Source: Peribacillus alkalitolerans (GTDB lineage: Bacteria; Bacillota; Bacilli; Bacillales; DSM-1321). From it: DNA of 64,000 bases. The translations under genes were made by a program, and so were the position numbers. The notes below the pieces were generated by a model. The model did no database searches. It had not been told where the DNA came from and saw nothing but the letters and a program-made list of their open reading frames with translations. This document shows positions 58,207 through 64,000 of this stretch, one piece after another. Within the stretch, counting starts at the first letter, position 1, and the number at the start of each line of letters is the position of its first letter. The stretch covers positions 450,862-514,861 of the forward strand of contig NZ_JAAGVZ010000001.1 of NCBI RefSeq assembly GCF_010882125.1, in the 5' to 3' direction.

Positions 58207-58569
58207 CTACTCTGCTTTTTCTTTATTCATTCCATACCAGACAAAAATGGAGCCTACTATTACAAGGATTGGCTCTAGCCAATTAGCTTCCGGTCCATTG
58301 GTGATTCGATGGAGCTGGAAAATCCAATGAAAAACGACAATATCAAAGCTTAAAAACAACCCTGTTGCTACTGTGAATCCATGAAAAAATGATTTTGAAA
58401 AGAAACGATGAAAAATGGCCATGAGAATTAGCAGTATAACAACTCCAAACAATACTGCACCGATACGTTCAACCTGGTTTTCAGGTTTAATTTCTAAAGC
58501 AAAGGCATCAATGATATGAAAGAAAAAGTCTGTTACAATGAATGCTACTATTATGCCTAATAATTTCAA
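58207..58569 (-). CDS. Four-helix membrane protein, unknown function
   Basis: 120 residues with about four transmembrane segments. The part FDIVVFHWIFQLHRITNGPEA weakly recalls the FDGxxxHxxxxxH pattern of DUF2243 membrane proteins, not enough for a family call. First gene of a four-gene leftward run (this, AlkD-like, HAD, sugar dehydrogenase), 54 bp before the AlkD-like gene. Confidence 0.75.
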   Translation of the reverse strand: MKLLGIIVAFIVTDFFFHIIDAFALEIKPENQVERIGAVLFGVVILLILMAIFHRFFSKSFFHGFTVATGLFLSFDIVVFHWIFQLHRITNGPEANWLEPILVIVGSIFVWYGMNKEKAE

Positions 58570-58756
58570 TCTCTTTTCTCCTTTTGTATTGGTTAACGCT
58601 TTATTATTCTATGACCTTCATGAAAAAACCTTTTAGAAAACAAGTCGATTGACGTAGACAGAAGCAAAATACTCATTAATCTTTTCCCTAAAATTAGCCA
58701 ATACGTCTAAATATTTAATGCCCCTTCATTTATGTACTTTATGGGAAATATAAGAA

Positions 58757-58785
58757 AGCCAGACTTAGAATCGCTTAGTCTGGCT
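58757..58785 (-). terminator. Terminator of the aldo/keto reductase gene
   Basis: AGCCAGACTA / TAAGTCTGGCT on the minus strand followed by TTCTTAT, 15 nt past the stop. Confidence 0.65.
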
Positions 58786-58799
58786 ACTAAAAATATAAC

Positions 58800-59696
58800 T
58801 TAATCTACATTTCTACCTCTAGAAGCGATCCAAATTTCATACCATTGTTCACGATTCATTTCCAATTTTAATGAATCCACTGCGCTTTGGACGCGTTCAA
58901 TTTTTCCAGATCCCACAATCGGCATGATTTTCGCAGGATGCTTCAACAGCCATGCATACATGACTTGATCTATGTCTTTCGCCCCTATATCACTTCCTAC
59001 TTTTTCTAATGCTTGACGAACTCGTACTGCTGTAGGGTCAGCACTAGAAAAAATGGTACCACCTGCTAATGGGGACCAAGCCATTGGTGGAATTCCGTAT
59101 TCTATCGCTTGATCGAGGCTGCCATTTTCAAACTGTGTACGGTTCATCACCGACAATTCAATTTGATTTGTAACCAGTGGTTGATTCATGAATTTCTGAA
59201 GCATGCTAAACTGAGTTGGAAGGAAGTTTGAGACACCGAAATGACGAACCTTTCCTTCTTGCTTCAACTGAGTGAATGCTTCAGCCATTTCAGCTGGATC
59301 CATGAGAAAATCAGGGCGATGTATCAGAAGGACATCGATATAATCCGTGTTCATGTTTTCCAAGCTTTGATTTACACTCGCTATAATGTGCTCTTTGCTG
59401 GAATCATAATGATTCAGTTTGTAAGAAGGATTCGATGTTAGCTTTATCCCACATTTAGTTACGATTTCAATCTTGTTGCGGAACTCTGGCTTTAAGCTTA
59501 AAGCTTCTCCTAACAGTCCTTCGCAAGTGTACCCACCGTATATATCAGCTGTATCAAATGTGGTAACCCCCATCTCAACGCATTGCTCCATAAAAGACAA
59601 GGTCTCCTGAGGGGTGAAACCCCAATCAGACAATCTCCATTGACCATGAACGATGCGTGAGAATTGTAAATCGTCTTGTAACGTGACTCTTTCCAT
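58800..59696 (-). CDS. Aldo/keto reductase
   Basis: 298-residue NADPH-dependent TIM-barrel reductase. The tetrad is visible: Asp in TTFDTADIYGG, Tyr in the same segment, Lys in IVTKCGI and His in DVLLIHRPD; cofactor site SPLAGG and IVGSGKIERVQSAV. YdhF/YcsN-like group by length and start (no long N-terminal loop). Substrate unknown. Ends in a hairpin terminator. Confidence 0.93.
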   Translation of the reverse strand: MERVTLQDDLQFSRIVHGQWRLSDWGFTPQETLSFMEQCVEMGVTTFDTADIYGGYTCEGLLGEALSLKPEFRNKIEIVTKCGIKLTSNPSYKLNHYDSSKEHIIASVNQSLENMNTDYIDVLLIHRPDFLMDPAEMAEAFTQLKQEGKVRHFGVSNFLPTQFSMLQKFMNQPLVTNQIELSVMNRTQFENGSLDQAIEYGIPPMAWSPLAGGTIFSSADPTAVRVRQALEKVGSDIGAKDIDQVMYAWLLKHPAKIMPIVGSGKIERVQSAVDSLKLEMNREQWYEIWIASRGRNVD

Positions 59697-59773
59697 GATG
59701 AAATCCTCCCAATTGATGTTTTTATTCCCCTTTTCGGCTTGGCGGAATACATAAATATTTACGAAATACTAGG

Positions 59774-59863
59774 TATCCGTGAGAATGGTAGTCTTATCCG
59801 TAAGATTTAGAATATATCCGTGAAAACAAAGGTTTTATCCGTAAGAAATGACTTATATCCGTG
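59774..59863. repeat. Phased 20-21 bp array, word ATCCGTGA/ATCCGTAA
   Basis: ATCCGT words start at 59775, 59796, 59816, 59837 and 59857 (steps 21, 20, 21, 20). Endings alternate GA and AA. The word is the complement of the TCACGGAT word at 26524-26551. Fills the aldo/keto reductase-ATP-grasp gap and ends a few bases before the ATP-grasp stop. Confidence 0.82.
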
Positions 59864-59867
59864 ACTC

Positions 59868-60803
59868 CTACAGTTTCTCTAACTCGCTTTTTAATAGACG
59901 GGCAATTTCTAACATCCCATATTGACCGATTTTCTCCTCTGCATCACTGTTATAATTTGTATTAGTGTTTACGTCATACGTATATATAGTTCCTTCGGCA
60001 TCACGAATAAACTCAATGCCTGCCACATCAATTTTATTTTCTTTTAAGAAGGCTTCGAATTTTGAAATAATCGGATCATTGAACCCTTCAATGATTTCAA
60101 ATTTAGGCCGAACTTCCGCCACTTCTCCAACAGGACAGAATAAATCGCCTATTTGACAAGCGTCTGCAGGGCAAAGCTGGAATCCTTCTGACGTATCCAC
60201 CCTAACCGCATATACAAACTTACCTTCTACGAATTCGCATCGAGTGATGAAGGGTTCAGGAGCCTGGATGTATTCCTGGATTAATGTGATACCATCGATG
60301 GACTCCTCAAAGCTTGGACCCTCCAAAAATTCATGTAAAGCTTCCATGGAATAAAATAGCTGTACACCCAGACCTTTTCCGGCACGATTATGCTTGGTGA
60401 TGAACGGTTTTCCCTCAAAAGCTCTTGCAGCTTCAATGATTGATTCCTTACCTACTGCTGCGACAGTCCTAGGTGTCTTGATTCCATTCGCTTCTAAAGC
60501 CATGTATTGAGCAACTTTGCTCACTTCAAGAGAGATCGCTCGAGTTCCATTCAGCACTTTACGTCCATGCCTTTCCAACCAAGCTAGTACAGATGCAGTC
60601 AATTCAGGCGCAAAACGGTGACCCCTAGTATGTGAAGAAGCACTCATACGATTATAAAAAACTCCTATTGGGGGTTCTTGATCTAAACGAACCGTTCCTT
60701 GGTCCAGATGCCATTCTTCATACGGGACCTCCAACTCTTCCAATCTTTTAATTAAATGTCTTGTCCAATCCTTGTTCTCATGTAGGATATATGCTTTTTT
60801 CAT
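59868..60803 (-). CDS. RimK-like ATP-grasp ligase, substrate unknown
   Basis: 311 residues. ATP-grasp features: KPFITKHNRAGKGLGVQLF (ATP-binding Lys and Gly-rich loop, about residue 135-152), IQEYIQAP, and the metal ligands in VAGIEFIRDAEGTIYTYDVNTNTNYN. The N-terminus (MKKAYILHENKDWTRHLIKR) looks like a pre-ATP-grasp domain. Members join a carboxylate to an amine; partner genes that would name the product are absent nearby. Upstream gap holds nothing clear. Confidence 0.85.
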   Translation of the reverse strand: MKKAYILHENKDWTRHLIKRLEELEVPYEEWHLDQGTVRLDQEPPIGVFYNRMSASSHTRGHRFAPELTASVLAWLERHGRKVLNGTRAISLEVSKVAQYMALEANGIKTPRTVAAVGKESIIEAARAFEGKPFITKHNRAGKGLGVQLFYSMEALHEFLEGPSFEESIDGITLIQEYIQAPEPFITRCEFVEGKFVYAVRVDTSEGFQLCPADACQIGDLFCPVGEVAEVRPKFEIIEGFNDPIISKFEAFLKENKIDVAGIEFIRDAEGTIYTYDVNTNTNYNSDAEEKIGQYGMLEIARLLKSELEKL

Positions 60804-60912
60804 CTCTACTACCCCTTTCGTTCCACTCGCAATATACTGATTTTACATGATGAACAAATGGTATGCACGAATAATAGTAATTTAGAAATTTTAAGTGGTA
60901 ATCGATCTTAAA

Positions 60913-60949
60913 AAGAAAAAGGCTTTCCGAATATTATTCGGAAAGCCTT
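60913..60949 (-). terminator. Terminator of the double-P-loop ATPase gene
   Basis: AAGGCTTTCCGAAT / ATTCGGAAAGCCTT followed by TTTTCTTTTT on the minus strand. Confidence 0.88.
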
Positions 60950-60953
60950 ATAT

Positions 60954-62045
60954 TTAGCTTAACTGTTCGATTTCTTGAAGCAACTCATTATAGATTTCAT
61001 CCACCACTGTAAAATCCATGGCAGTAAAATAGATTTTCTCAATTTTGTCATGAAGGGATTTTGCTTGATGGAGATATGCAGTCGCTTCCTGCATTTTATT
61101 TTTGTAAGCGGATGAAATAGTCTTCAATTCATCGGAATATCTCTCATCAGTTCCCGGTTCAATCGCTCTTTCATAAACATCAACGATAGAATCTCCATCT
61201 CGGTTTGGAAAGTATTCATGTGGAGCTGTACTATCAAAAATAGCAAAGCCTAGCTCTCGGACTATAATCATATCTAAACTGTTGTGATCAAATCCACAAT
61301 GGTACACCTCAACATTAAGGCCCCTGTATTCTGCTTCGGCAGCAAACTTTTTAAGCATCGTTGATTTTCCAGATCCTGGACGCCCTTTTATGAAATACCG
61401 TCTTGTAATCTCTTCTGTTAAATTGGGAACATGGTCAACGGCACCATATGGTGTTGCCGCTCCCAAAAATCTATGTTTGACTGTACTCTCTTTATCCATG
61501 TGATGAGAACCAAAAAGCTCTTCTTTCAACTCTTCCGTCATATCATTCATTTTATTGAAATCGAGATGGGCGATAAAGATCTTTTCCCAATCATCATGGA
61601 TGGCCAGCGCTTCACGAAATGCAGCATAGCCTTCTTGATAGAGTTGGGCTATTTGAGAGTTCATTTCAATTATTTCCTCTTTGTTCTCTTTCAAAATAGA
61701 GCTGTCCCACGCTTTACCTAAATTCACATATTGTTCAATGGCTCCAGGTGCTATTGGTTCCAGAACATGAGGTACGGTACCATCGACAATTCCTAAACTT
61801 AAGCCCCTGATAAGTACTCCATCCAGTGAGTGGGGGTCAGCAGAACAGTGTAAGTATTCCACATCTTGACCTTGTTCTTCAAAAAGATTCCCGATTTTTT
61901 TCATCATGGTTGATTTTCCTGTACCTGGTCCACCTATTAATATATATATGTGTTCAAGTCCTGCAAGATTGGAATCAAATAAGCTTTGAAATCCATGAGC
62001 CGTATTTCCACTAGCAAAATAATGCAATACCTTTCCCATATACAT
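60954..62045 (-). CDS. Tandem-duplicated P-loop ATPase (PRK06851-like)
   Basis: 363 residues made of two similar halves. Each has a P-loop (GGPGTGKST near 38-46; GRPGSGKST near 222-230) followed by a parallel block: HCSADPHSLDGVLIRGL... with DGTVPH in the first, HCGFDHNSLDMIIVRELGF with DSTAPH in the second. The His and Asp pattern after each P-loop is conserved. Function unknown; I recall this family only as uncharacterised. Start at MYMGKV after AGGGAG. Confidence 0.85.
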   Translation of the reverse strand: MYMGKVLHYFASGNTAHGFQSLFDSNLAGLEHIYILIGGPGTGKSTMMKKIGNLFEEQGQDVEYLHCSADPHSLDGVLIRGLSLGIVDGTVPHVLEPIAPGAIEQYVNLGKAWDSSILKENKEEIIEMNSQIAQLYQEGYAAFREALAIHDDWEKIFIAHLDFNKMNDMTEELKEELFGSHHMDKESTVKHRFLGAATPYGAVDHVPNLTEEITRRYFIKGRPGSGKSTMLKKFAAEAEYRGLNVEVYHCGFDHNSLDMIIVRELGFAIFDSTAPHEYFPNRDGDSIVDVYERAIEPGTDERYSDELKTISSAYKNKMQEATAYLHQAKSLHDKIEKIYFTAMDFTVVDEIYNELLQEIEQLS

Positions 62046-62203
62046 TACACACTCCCTGTGTTTAGGATGTAAATGCCTCTACGACTTACCATATGCAGGT
62101 AAGGAAAAATGGGTGAATGTCTATTGGATGAATGGGATGCCTTGATGAAATAGATTTATGTTGAATGATGTTAGCCTTGGTGAAGGTTATAAAAGAAGGG
62201 TTA

Positions 62204-63133
62204 TTATCTTTGTTGTTGAAGAGTTCGGATGGTGTTCAATATTCCTTCTTGATAAGGTGTTCTTGGTAATAATCCAATTTCGTTCTCATACTTGCTGCTA
62301 TCCAGTAATACGGGTTCCTCAGTCAAATACAGCATTTCTACTACTTCTTTCATACGTTTATTGAAGATGCCTAGCAAACCAATCATTTTTTTCCCTATGA
62401 TCGAGTATGTCTTACTATATCCAAGTTGTTCTTGGGCTATCTGAAGAATTTCAATTCCACTTATGGTTCCTGTTCCAGCAATGTTCCACGATTGACCGTA
62501 CGCTTTTTCATGGAGAGACAATTCAACCAATGCTTTTGCTCCATCCGGTGTGTAAATGTATTCCCTTTGGATGATCGGATTCCCGACATACATACTTTTA
62601 CGATTTTCCGCGACGGATTTAAGAGTCATATGAAGAATCGTATTAGGTGCAAGAGGTCCATAGAAATCAGGAAAATGAGCATGAATGTATGGAATACCTG
62701 CTTCCTTAAGTTCCTTTTCCACTTCTAATCGAAGCTTTCCTTTTTTCGTATGTGGTTGCTTGACGGCAGATTCTGTGTGTTGAACTTCTGATTTTCTTCC
62801 ATATGCATAAATATTATCCACTACTACAAGCTTTGCACTACTTTCCTTTGTAGCTGACCATATGTTTTGATTTAAAACTAGCAGTTTTTCTTCCCATTGT
62901 TCATAAGGGATATTAATAGCGTGGAAGATCACGTCCATCCCGTTAGCAGCCGTTCTTAATGCTTCTAAATCGAAAACATCCCCTGTAAATACATTTACTT
63001 TGTTTCCAAATAACTCAATAGCTCTGTTCTTATTTCTAATGAAAACAGACACCTCTATTCCCTTTTCCAACAATTCATTTGTGATTGCATATCCCATCCC
63101 GCCTGTAGCACCTAATACTAATACTTTTTCCAT
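62204..63133 (-). CDS. NAD(P)-dependent epimerase/SDR protein
   Basis: 309 residues of the extended SDR / NmrA-like type. N-terminal Rossmann motif LVLGATGGMGYAI (5-17), DVFDLEAL, and the YAYG tyrosine with Lys further on (KKGKLRLEVEKEL). Acts on an unknown small molecule. Its upstream operator TTAACCACTGGTCAA matches the one before the divergent-side TetR gene, so it is probably a target of that regulator. Confidence 0.87.
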   Translation of the reverse strand: MEKVLVLGATGGMGYAITNELLEKGIEVSVFIRNKNRAIELFGNKVNVFTGDVFDLEALRTAANGMDVIFHAINIPYEQWEEKLLVLNQNIWSATKESSAKLVVVDNIYAYGRKSEVQHTESAVKQPHTKKGKLRLEVEKELKEAGIPYIHAHFPDFYGPLAPNTILHMTLKSVAENRKSMYVGNPIIQREYIYTPDGAKALVELSLHEKAYGQSWNIAGTGTISGIEILQIAQEQLGYSKTYSIIGKKMIGLLGIFNKRMKEVVEMLYLTEEPVLLDSSKYENEIGLLPRTPYQEGILNTIRTLQQQR

Positions 63134-63152
63134 CCTAATTCCCCCTTATTAT

Positions 63153-63167
63153 TTAACCACTGGTCAA
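63153..63167. promoter_or_regulatory. TetR operator before the SDR gene
   Basis: TTAACCACTGGTCAA, near-palindrome; with the site at 63773 gives the consensus TTGACCAGTGGTCAA. Confidence 0.7.
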
Positions 63168-63182
63168 TAAAACACAAAATTT

Positions 63183-63752
63183 TTAATCAAGTAAGCCTTT
63201 TACAATAAAATTGGCATGGATTTTAGCTATTTCTTTCACATCTACAAACGACTGTCCGCTTCTGCAATAATGCGTAACAAAGCCATGTAATGCTAAAAAA
63301 ACTGTCCAGATTTGGCTGATCGTTGCTTTTCCTTCACACAAAGTAAAAATGGAATGAGCAAAACGTTCGTAGCTCGTATTTGGAGCTTCATTTAAATAGC
63401 ATCGTACCTCTTCATCCTTGATTAGGAACATAATTTCATATTGATTTTGATGTTCTAAACCAAATTCGATAAAACCTAAAAAGATACTTGATAACTTTTC
63501 TCTAGGAGGCAATTCTCTTCCTAGGATTTCTATTAAAATATCATCTAACTGGCGAAAATCATGCTCCACCATTTTGTAAAAAATTTCAGCCTTATTTTTA
63601 AAATGATAATAAATGGCTCCATGACTACAATTCAGTTCTTTCGCTATTTGTCTCATAGAAACATGTTGATATCCTTGATGTACAAAAAGATTTCGTGCAG
63701 CATCCAAAATCATTTCTCTTGTTAGTTCGTTTTCTGCTTTTCTTGGAGCCAT
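63183..63752 (-). CDS. TetR family regulator
   Basis: 189 residues with the TetR helix-turn-helix in the first 55 (ILDAARNLFVHQGYQHVSMRQIAKELNCSHGAIYYHFKNKAEIFY) and a helical ligand domain. Lies 49 bp before the SDR gene on the same strand. Operators before both genes (63153 and 63773) indicate autoregulation plus control of the SDR gene. Ligand unknown. Ribosome site GGGAGGAC. Confidence 0.9.
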   Translation of the reverse strand: MAPRKAENELTREMILDAARNLFVHQGYQHVSMRQIAKELNCSHGAIYYHFKNKAEIFYKMVEHDFRQLDDILIEILGRELPPREKLSSIFLGFIEFGLEHQNQYEIMFLIKDEEVRCYLNEAPNTSYERFAHSIFTLCEGKATISQIWTVFLALHGFVTHYCRSGQSFVDVKEIAKIHANFIVKGLLD

Positions 63753-63772
63753 ATACTAGGTCCTCCCTTTTA

Positions 63773-63787
63773 TTGACCACTGTTCAA
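63773..63787. promoter_or_regulatory. TetR operator before the TetR gene
   Basis: TTGACCACTGTTCAA, 20 bp upstream of the start, flanked by TTAT/AATAA; same site type as at 63153. Confidence 0.7.
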
Positions 63788-63859
63788 TAATGAGTATATG
63801 TTATTATTTTCCTTTTATCAACCTTTTTATTTAATTTTTTGGCTCTGTTAAACTTGCCT

Positions 63860-63913
63860 GTTGATTTCCGTTCCAGACGCTTGCTTTCCGGGGGGCGTTC
63901 GCCGAGCCTCCTG
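63860..63913. repeat. Dispersed fold-back repeat, truncated copy 4
   Basis: TGTTGATTTCCGTTCCAG to CGGGGGGCGTTCGCCGAGCC is nearly identical to copy 2, then the sequence leaves the family. No gene seen from here to the window end. Confidence 0.75.
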
Positions 63914-64000
63914 ATATGAACGAAACTGTCAAGGCTCCCACTCCATAACTGGTTTGGTTTTGTTTTTGGGCACTTTTAAGAAGAGAAGCTATTTGGGGCT

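Overview
The window looks like a piece of a Bacillaceae chromosome (Bacillus in the broad sense). Evidence: low GC, AGGAGG-type ribosome sites, many intrinsic terminators, sporulation genes (spo0F, pbpG, rsfA, gerQ, a YhcN-like lipoprotein), bacillithiol genes (bshB2, fosB), and a gene order that matches my memory of the ywj-ywi-ywh-ywg-ywf-ywd stretch of B. subtilis almost gene for gene. No rRNA, tRNA, CRISPR array, phage or intact insertion sequence was seen.

Layout. (1) 1-12.4 kb: mostly leftward housekeeping genes: lipoprotein (cut by the window edge), tdk, rpmE, rho, glpX, murAB, tal, fbaA, spo0F, pyrG, rpoE; only ywjG points right. pyrG has a GGGC-start leader and attenuator typical of CTP-sensing reiterative transcription. 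(2) 12.7-24 kb: a leftward acyl-CoA catabolic block: thiolase, 3-hydroxybutyryl-CoA dehydrogenase, two acyl-CoA dehydrogenases, a TetR regulator and the fused isobutyryl-CoA mutase IcmF, with fadF behind it. Together they could turn isobutyryl-CoA (valine) into butyryl-CoA and then acetyl-CoA; a crotonase is missing. fadF has a FadR-like operator over its promoter, and the thiolase gene has a perfect cre. (3) 24-44.6 kb: clsB, uvsE, argS, ywiB, speB, speE, pbpG, ywhD, ywhC, ywhB, ywgA, ywfO, a DUF1450 gene, rsfA, lipL, pta, hemQ, gerQ, ywdK, ywdI, a small Cys-rich gene and ung. (4) 44.7-52.7 kb: a second PLD-fold protein, a general stress protein with a SigmaB-like promoter, moaE-moaD-moeB, pdxK, a frameshifted VOC gene, yojF-bshB2, a truncated NERD-type protein, and fosB behind a 25-codon leader ORF. 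(5) 52.8-64 kb: accessory genes: an ABC exporter with a TetR gene and two identical operators, a PQQ-type sugar dehydrogenase, a HAD phosphatase, an AlkD-like repair protein, an aldo/keto reductase, an ATP-grasp ligase, a double-P-loop ATPase, and an SDR/TetR pair with matching operators.

Regulation visible in sequence includes SigmaH (spo0F), SigmaE (gerQ), SigmaG/F-like (pbpG), SigmaB (stress protein), FadR, CcpA and three TetR systems. A parS-like site lies beside ung.

The most unusual signal is non-coding. Five intergenic regions carry short words repeated every 20 or 21 bp (two helical turns) with unrelated bases between them. The word differs by locus (TCGATTTT, CGGATA then ACCGAAT, TTCGACAA, TTATCAAAA, ATCCGTGA) but the period does not. 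A separate family of about 130-200 bp fold-back repeats occurs in five places. A terminator-like hairpin in the speE leader and the fosB leader ORF are further candidate control elements.
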